This document shows, in pieces, positions 44,556 through 54,463 of a stretch of DNA of 64,000 nt (position 1 is the first letter of the stretch; the number at the start of each line of letters is the position of its first letter). The translations under genes and the position numbers were made by a program. A model generated the notes under the pieces. It was not told the origin of the DNA, ran no database searches, and saw only the letters and a list, made by a program, of their open reading frames with translations. This stretch comes from Pseudomonas azotoformans (GTDB lineage: Bacteria > Pseudomonadota > Gammaproteobacteria > Pseudomonadales > Pseudomonadaceae): contig NZ_CP014546.1 of NCBI RefSeq assembly GCF_001579805.1, positions 3,968,001 to 4,032,000 on the forward strand. The letters are read 5' to 3'.

Positions 44556-45425
44556 ATGAAACGGTATTCGCCCCCAGCGGCGAAGCAGCGCGGCATGGCG
44601 ATTATCAGCGCCTTGCTGATCGCAGCGGTGGTCGCCGTGTTGGCCGGCGCCATGCTCACGCGCCAGACCGTGTTCACCCGTGGTCTGGAAGCCGAGCAAC
44701 TGCGCATTCAGGGGCAATGGTTGTTGCAGGGTGGTCTTGAACGCAGCCGGCAGATGCTCTGGGACGCACGTCAGAAGGACGTGTTGACCCGCCTTGACCA
44801 GGCCTGGGCCCGCGCCCAACGTGGCGACTTCGAGGGCCGGATCGAGGATGAACAGGGCAAGTTCAACTTGCGCAACTTGGTCAGTCGCCAGCAGGTGGAC
44901 GCCGAGCAGTTGCAGAGCTTCGAACGGCTGTGCCGACTGATCGGCGTTGACCCTACGGTGAGCCGGCGCATCAGCCAGCGGGTGATTGCTTCTTATGAGC
45001 CGCCTGCCAAATACCCGATGCTGCGCAGCCTGGATGACCTGAGCGGCATCGAAGGGCTCGACCCCGTCGTGCTGCAGCGCATGCAGGCCTATATCAGCGT
45101 GTTGCCCGGCCAGACCTGGGTCAATGGCAACACTGCCAGCGCCGAAGTACTTAGCGCGGTGGTGCCGCAGCTCAGCCTGTCCCAGGCCCATGGGTTGGTG
45201 GCCGAGCGCGACAGCGGGCAGTGGTTCATCAACCGCGGGGATTTCGTCAACCGCCTGCGTTTGCCTCAGGTGGACGTGGAGTCGGTACACGTGGGCATTA
45301 CCAGTGAATGGTTCCGCGTGCAGGGCCAGGCGCGGCGTGAACAGCGGCGGGTGACGATCGATGCCTTGTTGCATCGTCCTGAAGACCGTCAGCCGCGCGT
45401 GATCTGGTCGCGGGTGGGCGTATGA
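44556..45425 (+). CDS. hxcX: type II secretion pseudopilin GspK, HxcX-like
   Basis: 289 residues. The prepilin-like N-terminus is KQRGMAIISALLIAAVVAVL, lacking the usual Glu5, as known for GspK. RGDFEGRIEDEQGKFNLRNL and LRSLDDLSGIEGLDPVVLQR are characteristic GspK segments. It caps the pseudopilus tip. The stop overlaps hxcY by 4 nt. Confidence 0.88.
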   Translation: MKRYSPPAAKQRGMAIISALLIAAVVAVLAGAMLTRQTVFTRGLEAEQLRIQGQWLLQGGLERSRQMLWDARQKDVLTRLDQAWARAQRGDFEGRIEDEQGKFNLRNLVSRQQVDAEQLQSFERLCRLIGVDPTVSRRISQRVIASYEPPAKYPMLRSLDDLSGIEGLDPVVLQRMQAYISVLPGQTWVNGNTASAEVLSAVVPQLSLSQAHGLVAERDSGQWFINRGDFVNRLRLPQVDVESVHVGITSEWFRVQGQARREQRRVTIDALLHRPEDRQPRVIWSRVGV

Positions 45426-46480
45426 AACGCCTGCGCATCGGCTTGCCGCCGCTGGATCAATTGACCGCTGACAGCCAAGTCAGATTTGCCTGGCTGGAGC
45501 GCGGCGCAGTCATTGAAGAGGGGTATGAAAGCCTGGCGCAGTTGGCTAAATCGCGCCAGGCAATGGAGTGTTTCCTGCACCCGCGCGACAGCCTGCTCAC
45601 CAGCCTGGAGCTGCCCCCGCTACCCGCTGCGAAAACGGCGGCGGCGGTGGCCTGCGCGGCTCAGGCGCTGATCCTCGGCCCGGTGGACCAGATGCAGGTG
45701 GCCCACGGCCCGCGCGAAAGCGATGGGCGCGTGCAAGTCGCGTGGGTGCCCAAGGCCGGGTTGGAGCGGCTCGCGCAACTGCCACTCAAGCTGCGCGGGC
45801 TTTACCCGGCCCCCTTTGCCTTGCCGGTGGGGGCTGCTGCGTTGGATGACGGCTATCTGTTGACACGTGACAGCCTGCAACAAGGCACGGTGCATCCGCT
45901 CGGCTTGCAGGCGCTGGATATACCACTGGTTGAAGCGGCGCAGCGTTGGAGTGGAGCGGTACCCACGTGGGGCTTGCACGGCCGTCTGCGTCAACCTTCG
46001 ACTGTTGGATGGGGCAGGGCGCTCGCGTGTGTCGCGCTCGCCACCGCCATCTGGACCCTCGGCCTCAACCTGTATGCCGCGCGCCAGGTCGAGGAAGGCC
46101 AGCGCTTCAAAGCATTGATGAGCCAGCAGGTGCGCCAGGCGTTTCCCGAATTGCCGGTGGTGCTCAACCCCTTGCAGCAAGCCCGTCAGCAATTGGCCGC
46201 ACGCCAGAGCGGTGCCGCTGCTGATCCCGGCCAACGCTTCATCAGCCTGCTGCAATTGGCGGGTAGCAACCTGCCATTTATGGTCGGCAGCGTCGACAAC
46301 CTGAGCTTTGAACAGGGCAGCTTGCATGTTGAACTGCTCGCCGACAGCCGTAACCCGGCCGCCGAGGGTGAATGGCAGGCGGCATTGGCCCAGGCCGGGT
46401 TTACCGCCAGCCGCAATGAGCAGGCCTGGACGATTGCCCCGGCCCAGCCCGCAGAAAAGCCAGGAGCCGGCGATGAATAA
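45422..46480 (+). CDS. hxcY: type II secretion protein GspL, HxcY-like
   Basis: 352 residues. A cytoplasmic actin-like part (residues about 1-195) precedes one membrane helix (LACVALATAIWTLGLNLYAA) and a periplasmic ferredoxin-like domain. It bridges the ATPase HxcR to the pseudopilus base. Overlaps both neighbours (4 nt with hxcX, 8 nt with hxcZ). Low sequence conservation makes operon position the main support. Confidence 0.83.
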   Translation: MKRLRIGLPPLDQLTADSQVRFAWLERGAVIEEGYESLAQLAKSRQAMECFLHPRDSLLTSLELPPLPAAKTAAAVACAAQALILGPVDQMQVAHGPRESDGRVQVAWVPKAGLERLAQLPLKLRGLYPAPFALPVGAAALDDGYLLTRDSLQQGTVHPLGLQALDIPLVEAAQRWSGAVPTWGLHGRLRQPSTVGWGRALACVALATAIWTLGLNLYAARQVEEGQRFKALMSQQVRQAFPELPVVLNPLQQARQQLAARQSGAAADPGQRFISLLQLAGSNLPFMVGSVDNLSFEQGSLHVELLADSRNPAAEGEWQAALAQAGFTASRNEQAWTIAPAQPAEKPGAGDE

Positions 46481-46985
46481 AGTGCAGCGACTGCGCAGCC
46501 AGGCCCAGGTGTTCTGGAGCGGCCTGGCCTTGCGCGAAAAACGCCTGCTCGGCGGCGCCGGGCTGGTGCTGGCAAGCCTGCTGACCTGGCTGGTGCTGGT
46601 GCAGCCCGCGCTGAAGAAGATCGATTACTGGCAGGCCGAAACCCCCAAGCTGCGCGCCCAGGCCGCAGCCTTGCAGGTGCTGTTGCAGGATGTCGCCGCG
46701 CCGCGTCAGGGCGACGAAAGCACACTGCGCAACACCTTGGATAGCGCAGGTCTTCAAGGCCATTACCAGTTGCAGGCGCTGGAGCCCACGGGTTGGCGGC
46801 TGACCTTCGATAACGCCCCGGCCGATGCCGTGGTGGGGTGGCTGCTGGGCAATGCCCGTTCGTTTTCCCTGGAGGTGTCCGAGGCGCGATTGCAACGCAG
46901 CCTCGACACCGTTGACAACTCGGCCGGCACTGTGTCCGGGACCGTTCGCATGGATCAGGCGCTTGGCGCTAAGGAAGCTTCATGA
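46473..46985 (+). CDS. hxcZ: type II secretion protein GspM, HxcZ-like
   Basis: 170 residues. FWSGLALREKRLLGGAGLVL is the conserved cytoplasmic stub plus helix of GspM, followed by a small periplasmic domain. The ATG at 46473 overlaps the hxcY stop (ATGAATAA); GGAG lies just upstream. It partners GspL in the inner-membrane platform. Confidence 0.85.
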   Translation: MNKVQRLRSQAQVFWSGLALREKRLLGGAGLVLASLLTWLVLVQPALKKIDYWQAETPKLRAQAAALQVLLQDVAAPRQGDESTLRNTLDSAGLQGHYQLQALEPTGWRLTFDNAPADAVVGWLLGNARSFSLEVSEARLQRSLDTVDNSAGTVSGTVRMDQALGAKEAS

Positions 46986-49279
46986 AGTGGTCAGTTCCCC
47001 CGTTTCGTCTGGTCGCGCCGTTGCTGGTGCTGGCCCTGAGCGCGTGCAGCAGCCAGCAGGCCACCAAGCCGTTGCTGGTGGACAGCGAACTCGGCCAACC
47101 GCTTGCCGATACGCGCAGCAACGGCGAGACCTTGCAAGATCGTCTGCGCGAACCCGCCCCCAAAGCCCCCGTGCAACACCGGGTTACCAACAGCGCACGC
47201 GGCCACGCCCCGGCGGTGGTCAAGGCACGCAACCCATTGGGTGATCAGCCGGTTCAGCTCAACTTCGTCGACGCCGATATCCAGGCGGTGGTGCGCGCGC
47301 TGTCCCGCGCCACCGGCCAGCAATTTCTGGTGGACCCGCGTGTGAAGGGCAACCTCACCCTGGTCAGCGAAGGCCAGGTGCCGGCGCACCAGGCCTACGA
47401 CATGCTGCTGGCGGCGCTGCGCATGCAGGGCTTCAGCGTGGTTGACGTCGGCGGCGTGGCCCAGGTGGTGCCCGAAGCCGATGCCAAATTACTCGGCGGC
47501 CCGATCTACAGCGCCGGCAGCAGTGGCATGCAGACGCGCACCTTCCGCCTGCAATATGAGAACGCGGTGAACCTGATCCCGGTGCTGCGTCCCATCGTGT
47601 CGCCGAACAACCCGATCAACGCCTACCCCGGCAACAACAGCATCGTTATTACCGACTACGCGGAAAACCTCGCGCGTGTGGCGCAGATCATCAACGGCAT
47701 CGACACCCCCAGCGCCATCGACACCGACGTGGTGATGGTGCAGAACGGCATCGCCGTGGACATCGCCGCCATGGTCTCCGAACTGCTGGAAACCCAAGGC
47801 GCCGACCAGACCCAGAAGATCAACGTGATCGGCGACCCGCGTTCCAACTCGATCATCATCCGCTCCGGCAGCCCGGAGCGCACCGAGCTGGCGCGCAACC
47901 TGATCTACAAGCTCGACAACGCCCAGAGCAATCCGAGCAACATGCACGTGGTGTACCTGCGCAACGCCCAGGCGGGCAAATTGGCCCAGTCGCTGCGTGG
48001 GTTGTTGACCGGTGAGAGCGATTCCGGCGTCAGTGACGACGCGCGTGGCAAGCTCAGCGCCATGGGCGGCAATGGCAAGAACACCCAAGGCGCGAGCAAC
48101 GCGCAAAACAGCAGCGGTACCCCTACCGGCAGTGGTGTGCAATCCGGTTATGGGCAGTCCACGGGTTCAACGGCTAACACCAACGGTACGGCTAATGATC
48201 AAGACACCGCGTTCAGCGCCGGCGGCGTGACCATCCAGGCCGACGCCACCACCAACACCTTGCTGATTTCTGCGCCGGATCCGCTGTACCGCAACCTGCG
48301 TGAAGTGATCGACATGCTCGACCAGCGCCGCGCCCAGGTGGTGATCGAAAGCCTGATCGTAGAAGTCGGCGAAGACGATGCCACTGAGTTCGGCGTGCAG
48401 TGGCAAGCCGGGAACCTCGGTGGCAAGGGCGGGTTTGGTGGCGTGAATCTCGGCGGCAGTGGCGTGAACAGCACGCCGACCAGCAAGACCAGTATCGATG
48501 TCTTGCCCAAGGGCCTGAACGTGGGGTTGGTCAATGGCACCGTGGATATTCCCGGTATCGGCAAGGTGCTCGACCTCAAGGTGTTGGCGCGTGCGTTGAA
48601 GAGCAAGGGTGGCACCAACATTCTGTCCACGCCCAACCTGCTGACCCTGGACAACGAAGCAGCGAGCATTTTTGTGGGGCAGACGATTCCGTTTGTCACC
48701 GGCAGCTATGTGACCGGCGGAGGGGGCACCAGCAACAACCCGTTCCAGACGGTGCAGCGTGAGGAGGTGGGGCTGAAGTTGAATGTGCGGCCGCAGATTT
48801 CCGAAGGCGGTACGGTGAAGCTGGATATCTACCAAGAGGTCAGTACGGTGGATACGCGGGCTTCGGTGGAGGCGGGGACGGTGACCAACAAGCGGGCGAT
48901 CGATACCAGTATTTTGCTGGATGACGGGCAGATCATGGTGCTCGGTGGGTTGCTGCAGGATGGGTACAGCCAGAGTAATGATGCGGTGCCGTGGTTGTCG
49001 GATATTCCGGGGTTGGGGGCGTTGTTCAGGAATGAAAAGCGCAGTGTGAACAAGACCAATCTGATGGTTTTTTTGCGGCCTTACATTATTCGGGACAGTG
49101 GGGCGGGGCGCAGTATTACGTTGAATCGGTATGAGTTTATGCGGCGGGCGCAAGGGGGGTTGCAGCCGGAGCATAGTTGGGCGATGCCGGATGTGCAGGC
49201 GCCGCAGTTGCCTTCGGTGGAGAAGGCGATTCCTGGGGGGCAGGGGCCGCGGGCGGTGATTCGGGCGGTGCCTAAGTGA
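46982..49279 (+). CDS. hxcQ: type II secretion outer-membrane secretin GspD, HxcQ-like liposecretin
   Basis: 765 residues. The signal peptide ends in a lipobox, LALSAC-SSQQ, so the secretin is lipidated; P. aeruginosa HxcQ is known as a self-targeting liposecretin without pilotin. N-domains start at VQLNFVDADIQAVVRALSRA; a Gly/Asn/Ser-rich linker spans about residues 350-400 in N3; the C-domain has VPWLSDIPGLGALFR and QREEVGLKLNVRPQI. It starts in a 4-nt overlap with hxcZ. A large inverted-repeat element follows. Confidence 0.93.
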   Translation: MKWSVPPFRLVAPLLVLALSACSSQQATKPLLVDSELGQPLADTRSNGETLQDRLREPAPKAPVQHRVTNSARGHAPAVVKARNPLGDQPVQLNFVDADIQAVVRALSRATGQQFLVDPRVKGNLTLVSEGQVPAHQAYDMLLAALRMQGFSVVDVGGVAQVVPEADAKLLGGPIYSAGSSGMQTRTFRLQYENAVNLIPVLRPIVSPNNPINAYPGNNSIVITDYAENLARVAQIINGIDTPSAIDTDVVMVQNGIAVDIAAMVSELLETQGADQTQKINVIGDPRSNSIIIRSGSPERTELARNLIYKLDNAQSNPSNMHVVYLRNAQAGKLAQSLRGLLTGESDSGVSDDARGKLSAMGGNGKNTQGASNAQNSSGTPTGSGVQSGYGQSTGSTANTNGTANDQDTAFSAGGVTIQADATTNTLLISAPDPLYRNLREVIDMLDQRRAQVVIESLIVEVGEDDATEFGVQWQAGNLGGKGGFGGVNLGGSGVNSTPTSKTSIDVLPKGLNVGLVNGTVDIPGIGKVLDLKVLARALKSKGGTNILSTPNLLTLDNEAASIFVGQTIPFVTGSYVTGGGGTSNNPFQTVQREEVGLKLNVRPQISEGGTVKLDIYQEVSTVDTRASVEAGTVTNKRAIDTSILLDDGQIMVLGGLLQDGYSQSNDAVPWLSDIPGLGALFRNEKRSVNKTNLMVFLRPYIIRDSGAGRSITLNRYEFMRRAQGGLQPEHSWAMPDVQAPQLPSVEKAIPGGQGPRAVIRAVPK

Positions 49280-49281
49280 GC

Positions 49282-50080
49282 GTACATATCCGTTGCTGCG
49301 GTAACGGCCACTTAGGGTTCCGCTCTTACAGCGGGTCACTTTTGGCAAACGCCCCAAAAGTAACCAAAAGGTCTTCGCCCCACCACTCGGCACCTCGCCT
49401 AGGCTCGGTGTGCCCTCACTCCGGCTTGAATCCGTGGGCCGCCGCAATGGGCCATCCATGGCCCAGTGCGGCTAACCCGGCGTCCTGCCGGGTTACCCAC
49501 GGATTCAAGCCTGCGTTCGGCCAGCGTGGTTTTACGGGGCGCCGAAGATCAAAAGCCAAAGCAAAAGCAGAGCGCGGCGGCCTTAGAGCCGACCGGTTTC
49601 TTATTGTCGACCCTTGCCAAATGTGGGAGCTGGCTTGCCTGCGAATGTATCGCCTGGGTCTATCTGATTCACCAAGGCGCCCGCATCGCAGCGGTGCGGC
49701 GATCCGACAAGCCAGCTCCCACAGAAAAGCCATCTGCGGTGCACAAAAAACAGCCTTTGCTCCACACCACTCAAGCCGGCTGTCAGGCCGCTGTGCTTTT
49801 GATTTTGATTTTGATCTTAGGCGCCCCGTCAAACACGCTGGCCGGAATTCGGCAGGGATTTGGGGGGTAAACCGGCAGGGATGCCGGTTTAGCCGCCCCG
49901 CGCCATGGATGGCGCGTGGCGGCGGCCCCCCAAATCACTGTCGGATTACGGGCATACCGAGCCTAGGCGAGGTACCGAGTGTTGGGGCAAGAGCCCTTTG
50001 GTTACTTTGGGGCTTTTCCAAAGTGACCCGCTGTAAGAGCGGAACCAATAGCCGCCGTTACCCAAAAAACGGATATGTAC
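49282..50080. repeat. ~800 bp nested inverted-repeat element between hxcQ and hxcR
   Basis: The whole gene-free gap is repeat. The outer arms begin GTACATATCCGTT at 49282 and end in its complement at 50080. Over about 135 bp both contain GGTTCCGCTCTTACAGCGGG, AGTAACCAAA and CCTCGCCTAGGCTCGGT. Inside lie a palindrome with arms CTTGAATCCGTGGG/CCCACGGATTCAAG (49425-49509), inner arms near 49519 and 49843 (GGCCAGCGTG/CACGCTGGCC), and a REP-like GTGGGAGCTGGCTTG pair (about 49622 and 49725). No convincing gene is seen. It could fold into one long stem-loop. Confidence 0.8.
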
Positions 50081-50102
50081 ACCCACAACCAGGGCAAAAC
50101 TC

Positions 50103-51521
50103 ATGAGCCTATTGCCCTACGCTTGGGCCAAATCCCAACGCATCCTCCTACGCCCCACCGAAGCCGGCCACCTGCTAACCGTGTGCCCCTCAACCCCCGG
50201 CTGGTCCATCAGCGAAGTCCACCGCCAATTCGGCCAATCCCACATCGAACACGTGCGCGACGACGAACTCGACGGCCTGCTCACCAGCGCCTACGCCGAC
50301 ACCGGCAGTGCCGCCGCCGTAGTGGGCGCCGCCGAAAACGAAGTCGACCTCGACCGCCTCATGCAAGACATGCCCGAAATCACCGACCTGCTCGACACCC
50401 AGGACGGTGCCCCGGTGATCCGCATGATCAACGCCTTGCTCACCCAAGCCGCCCGCGACGAAGCCAGCGACATCCACATCGAGCCCTACGAAACCCACTC
50501 CGTGGTGCGCTACCGCGTCGACGGCACCCTGCGTGACGTGGTCTCGCCGCGCAAGGCCCTGCATGGCGCGCTGGTCTCACGGATCAAGATCATGGCCCAA
50601 CTCGATATCGCCGAAAAACGCCTGCCCCAGGACGGCCGTATCGCCCTGCGCGTAGCCGGGCGGCCCATCGACATTCGCGTGTCCACGGTGCCCACCGGCC
50701 ATGGCGAACGCGTCGTCATGCGCCTGCTGGACAAACAAGCCGGGCGCCTGCAGCTGGAAACCCTGGGCATGGAACCGCAATTGCTGGCACGCCTGGACAC
50801 GCTGATCCGCCAACCCCACGGCATCGTGCTGGTCACCGGCCCCACCGGCAGTGGCAAGACCACCAGCCTGTACGCCGCCCTGGCGCGGCTGGATGCGAGC
50901 ACCAGCAACATCCTCACCGTGGAAGACCCGGTGGAATACGACCTGCCGGGCATCAGCCAGATCCAGGTCAACGCCAAAATCGACATGACCTTCGGCCTGG
51001 CCCTGCGGGCGATCCTTCGCCAAGACCCGGACATCATCATGATCGGTGAAATCCGTGACCTGGAGACCGCGCAAATCGCCGTACAGGCCTCGCTCACCGG
51101 CCACCTGGTGCTGGCGACCTTGCACACCAACGATGCGGTGTCGGCGGTCAACCGGCTGATTGATATGGGCGTCGAACCGTTCCTGTTGGCCTCGTCGTTG
51201 CTCGGTGTATTGGCCCAGCGCCTGGTGCGTCGCCTGTGCCCGCACTGCAAGCAGGAAGACCCGGCCGCGCCGGGCACGTGGCGTCCGGTTGGGTGTGCGC
51301 AGTGCAACCAGATCGGCTACAGCGGCCGAACCGGTATCCATGAATTGTTTTGCGTCGATGACGATGTACGCAGCCTGATCCACCAAGGGGCCAACGAGCA
51401 GGACCTGCGCCTGGCCGCGCGCCGAGCCGGGATGTTCAGCATGCGTGAAGACGGCGAGCGCTGGGTGCGCAGCGGCGCCACAGCGCCCGAAGAAATCCTG
51501 CGTGTGACACGGGACGCCTGA
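50103..51521 (+). CDS. hxcR: type II secretion ATPase GspE, HxcR-like
   Basis: 472 residues. Walker A is VTGPTGSGKTTSLYAAL, Walker B region is QDPDIIMIGEIRDLETAQIA, the His box is LVLATLHTNDAVSAV, and a tetracysteine zinc site is CPHCKQ with CAQCNQIGYSGR. It powers pseudopilus assembly from the cytoplasm. Separated from hxcQ by the inverted-repeat element, so it may need its own promoter or read-through. Overlaps hxcS by 1 nt (TGATG). Confidence 0.93.
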   Translation: MSLLPYAWAKSQRILLRPTEAGHLLTVCPSTPGWSISEVHRQFGQSHIEHVRDDELDGLLTSAYADTGSAAAVVGAAENEVDLDRLMQDMPEITDLLDTQDGAPVIRMINALLTQAARDEASDIHIEPYETHSVVRYRVDGTLRDVVSPRKALHGALVSRIKIMAQLDIAEKRLPQDGRIALRVAGRPIDIRVSTVPTGHGERVVMRLLDKQAGRLQLETLGMEPQLLARLDTLIRQPHGIVLVTGPTGSGKTTSLYAALARLDASTSNILTVEDPVEYDLPGISQIQVNAKIDMTFGLALRAILRQDPDIIMIGEIRDLETAQIAVQASLTGHLVLATLHTNDAVSAVNRLIDMGVEPFLLASSLLGVLAQRLVRRLCPHCKQEDPAAPGTWRPVGCAQCNQIGYSGRTGIHELFCVDDDVRSLIHQGANEQDLRLAARRAGMFSMREDGERWVRSGATAPEEILRVTRDA

Positions 51522-52732
51522 TGAATCGCTATCGTTATGAAGCCGCCGATGCCAGCGGCAAAGTCGAGGCTGGGCACGTGGAGGCCGACAGCCAGAGCGC
51601 GGCGTTTGCCAACCTGCGTAGCCGGGGTTTGACGGCATTGCTGGTGCAGATCGAAGGCGGCCAGCAGACGGCGGCTGGCAGCAGCCTGTTCACCGCCAAA
51701 CTATCGGACAACGACCTGGCGTGGGCCACGCGGCAACTGGCGAGCCTGTTGGGCGCGAGCCTGCCGTTGGAAGCCGCCTTGAGTGCCACGGTGGAGCAGG
51801 CCGAGAAAAAACACATCGCCCAGACCCTTGCCGCTGTGCGCGCCGACGTACGCGGCGGCATGCGTCTGGCGGACGCGTTGGCGGCGCGGCCGAGGGATTT
51901 TCCGTCGATCTACCGCGCGTTGATTGCGGCGGGGGAGGAGTCCGGCGACCTGGCCCAGGTGATGGAGCGCCTGGCTGACTATATCGAGGAACGCAATAAC
52001 CTGCGCGGCAAGATCCTCACCGCGTTCATCTACCCCGGCGTGGTGGGGCTGGTGTCCATCGGCATTGTGATTTTCCTGCTGAGCTACGTGGTGCCGCAGG
52101 TGGTCAGTGCGTTTTCCCAGGCGCGTCAGGATTTGCCGGGTTTGACCCTGGCGATGCTCAACGCCAGTGACTTTATTCGCGCCTGGGGCTGGCTGTGTTT
52201 TGCCGGGATCGTTGGCGGCTTCTGGAGCTGGCGCTTGTATTTGCGTAACCCGGTGGCGCGCTTGAATTGGCATAGCCGTGTCTTGGGGTTGCCGCTGATC
52301 GGGCGTTTTGTGCTGGGCCTGAACACCGCGCGGTTTGCCTCGACCCTGGCGATTCTCGGCGGTGCCGGGGTGCCGTTGTTGCGCGCCCTGGAAGCGGCGC
52401 GGCAGACCCTGTCCAATGATCGCCTGAGCCAGTGCGTCAACGACGCCACTGCCAAGGTGCGCGAGGGCGTCAACCTGGCCCCGGCGTTGGCGGTGGAGAA
52501 AGTGTTCCCGCCGGTGCTGATCCACCTGATCGCCAGCGGCGAGAAAACCGGCTCGCTGCCACCGATGCTGGAGCGTGCGGCGCAGACGTTGTCGCGGGAT
52601 ATTGAGCGAAGGGCCATGGGCATGACCGCGTTGCTGGAGCCGCTGATGATCGTGGTGATGGGCGCTGTGGTGCTGGTGATTGTCATGGCGGTGCTGTTGC
52701 CGATCATTGAAATCAATCAACTGGTCACCTAG
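51521..52732 (+). CDS. hxcS: type II secretion inner-membrane platform protein GspF, HxcS-like
   Basis: 403 residues with the typical GspF layout of two cytoplasmic four-helix domains and three membrane segments. Conserved motifs are ATRQLASLLGASLPLEAAL, AGEESGDLAQVMERLADYIE, LAILGGAGVPLLRALEAARQ and IASGEKTGSLPPMLERAA, and the C-terminal ILLPIIEINQL-like end. Last gene of the hxc secretion set. Confidence 0.93.
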   Translation: MNRYRYEAADASGKVEAGHVEADSQSAAFANLRSRGLTALLVQIEGGQQTAAGSSLFTAKLSDNDLAWATRQLASLLGASLPLEAALSATVEQAEKKHIAQTLAAVRADVRGGMRLADALAARPRDFPSIYRALIAAGEESGDLAQVMERLADYIEERNNLRGKILTAFIYPGVVGLVSIGIVIFLLSYVVPQVVSAFSQARQDLPGLTLAMLNASDFIRAWGWLCFAGIVGGFWSWRLYLRNPVARLNWHSRVLGLPLIGRFVLGLNTARFASTLAILGGAGVPLLRALEAARQTLSNDRLSQCVNDATAKVREGVNLAPALAVEKVFPPVLIHLIASGEKTGSLPPMLERAAQTLSRDIERRAMGMTALLEPLMIVVMGAVVLVIVMAVLLPIIEINQLVT

Positions 52733-53068
52733 CTCACCCGACCGACCTCGGGTTCCTCATTCCGTCATCTTTCTTGCGCGTCACACGGCCCGCGCTGTCT
52801 CCAGCCCAGGGCCCTCGACCGTTGCTGAAACCTTGCTGTCACCTGCGCCCAAACCGCTCAAAACCATGACCAAAACACCCGAGAATCTTTTTAAAAATCA
52901 AGGTGTTCCTCCCGAGGTTTTTTCCCACAGCTGTCATCGGAAACTGCGACTTTCTCTCCATGGTTTTCACCCCCAGCCACCCCCGCAATACGGCTTGGGA
53001 CCGAAGCCATGGCGTCATGCAAGAGCCATCTACCCCAAACGTACAAACACGACGAAAGGAGATTCTTC
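52733..53068. other. gene-free region upstream of the DING/LapA gene
   Basis: 336 bp without a convincing gene. It should hold the promoter of the next gene, whose AAGGAG site is near 53056. CTGTCAT at 52931 matches one half of a Pho box, but the second half at the correct spacing is poor, so no operator is claimed. Confidence 0.5.
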
Positions 53069-54259
53069 ATGTTTAAGCGCAACGTTCTCGCGGTATCCAT
53101 GACCCTCGCTGCACTGTGCTCGGCACAGGCTGCATTCGCTGACGTAAACGGCGGCGGCGCAACTCTGCCACAACCGCTGTACCAGACTGCCGGCGTACTC
53201 ACTGCCGGTTTCGCCCCTTACATCGGCGTGGGCAGCGGCAACGGCAAGGCTGCCTTCCTGAACAACGACTACACCAAGTTCGTGGCTGGCGTGACTAACA
53301 AGAACGTGCACTGGGCTGGCAGCGATTCGAAGCTGACCGCGACTGAACTGTCGACCTACGCCTCTGCCAAGCAACCTACCTGGGGCAAGCTGATCCAGGT
53401 GCCTTCGGTGGCCACGTCGGTTGCCATTCCGTTCAACAAGGCTGGCGATGCCAACGTTGACCTGAGCGTCCAGGAACTGTGCGGCGTGTTCTCCGGCCGT
53501 ATCACTGACTGGAGCGAAATCTCCGGCGCCGACCGTACCGGCCCGATCACTGTGGTTTACCGCAGCGAAAGCAGCGGCACAACTGAGCTGTTCACCCGCT
53601 TCCTCAATGCCAAGTGCACCGAGGCTGGCGCCTTCGCTATCACCACTTCGTTCGGTTCCAGCTACGCCGGCGGCCTGCCTGCAGGTGCTGTATCGGCTAC
53701 CGGTAGCCAAGGTGTGATGACTGCCCTGGCCGCCAGCGACGGCCGCATCACCTACATGAGCCCTGACTACGCTGCTTCCACCTTGGCAGGCCTGGACGAC
53801 GCCACCAAGGTTGCTCGCGTAGGTAAAGACGAAGAAAACGGCATCGAAGGTGTGTCGCCAGCGCCTGATAACGTTTCGGCAGCCATCGGCCTGGTACAGG
53901 TGCCTGCCACCAGCCCTACCAGCATCCGCGCCAACCAGGACAATTGGGTTCCGGTGTTCGGTAAAGCGGGTACCGCCGGCGTTGTGGCTTACCCGACTTC
54001 GGGTTACCCAATCCTCGGTTTCACCAACCTGATCTTCAGCCAGTGCTACGCCAACGCCGGCCAGACCACCCAAGTGCGTGATTTCTTCACCAAGCACTTC
54101 GGCGCAACCGCCAACAACGACGCCGCCATTTCGGCCAACCGTTTCGTGCCACTGCCAGCTAACTGGAAAACCGCCATCACCGACACTTTCCTGACTGCCA
54201 GCAGCGACCTGAGCATCGGCAACACCAACATCTGCAACGGCAAAGGTCGTCCGCTGTAA
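53069..54259 (+). CDS. lapA: DING/PstS-like phosphate-binding alkaline phosphatase, LapA-like; probable Hxc substrate
   Basis: 396 residues with a signal peptide (LAVSMTLAALCSAQAAFA) and mature N-terminus DVNGGGATLPQPLYQ, the DING-protein signature. PstS-like phosphate-contact segments are VGSGNGKAAFL, WAGSDSKLT and YRSESSGTTELFTRFL. In P. aeruginosa the LapA alkaline phosphatase of this family is secreted by Hxc under phosphate limitation and encoded beside it. The ATG at 53069 follows AAGGAG. Plain phosphate binding without phosphatase activity is the alternative. Confidence 0.85.
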   Translation: MFKRNVLAVSMTLAALCSAQAAFADVNGGGATLPQPLYQTAGVLTAGFAPYIGVGSGNGKAAFLNNDYTKFVAGVTNKNVHWAGSDSKLTATELSTYASAKQPTWGKLIQVPSVATSVAIPFNKAGDANVDLSVQELCGVFSGRITDWSEISGADRTGPITVVYRSESSGTTELFTRFLNAKCTEAGAFAITTSFGSSYAGGLPAGAVSATGSQGVMTALAASDGRITYMSPDYAASTLAGLDDATKVARVGKDEENGIEGVSPAPDNVSAAIGLVQVPATSPTSIRANQDNWVPVFGKAGTAGVVAYPTSGYPILGFTNLIFSQCYANAGQTTQVRDFFTKHFGATANNDAAISANRFVPLPANWKTAITDTFLTASSDLSIGNTNICNGKGRPL

Positions 54260-54288
54260 CCCAAGTTTTCACCGACCTGTAACACCCG

Positions 54289-54320
54289 ATCAGCAACGGC
54301 CTGTGCCGTTGCTGATTTTT
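54289..54320 (+). terminator. intrinsic terminator after lapA
   Basis: ATCAGCAACGG-CCTGTG-CCGTTGCTGAT forms an 11-bp perfect stem followed by TTTTT, 29 nt after the stop codon. It separates lapA from the exoprotein gene. Confidence 0.88.
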
Positions 54321-54463
54321 GCGTTTGTGTCGTTTTGTCCCGCGTTACCAGCCGGATGTGAACTTTCCATGACAGAAGTTCAGTCGCGCCCCTCGCCAAC
54401 CGCCTAACCCTCATACGTGAGCTTGTCTTGCCCCTGGGCTAAAACAAAGAAGGAAGATTCCAG

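Noticed and set aside
49620..49860. Short open frames inside the hxcQ-hxcR gap
   Set aside because: They lie in inverted-repeat sequence, lack ribosome-binding sites and show no recognisable protein features.
52931..52948. PhoB box upstream of lapA
   Set aside because: Only the first half (CTGTCAT) fits; the second half at the required spacing is AACTGCG.
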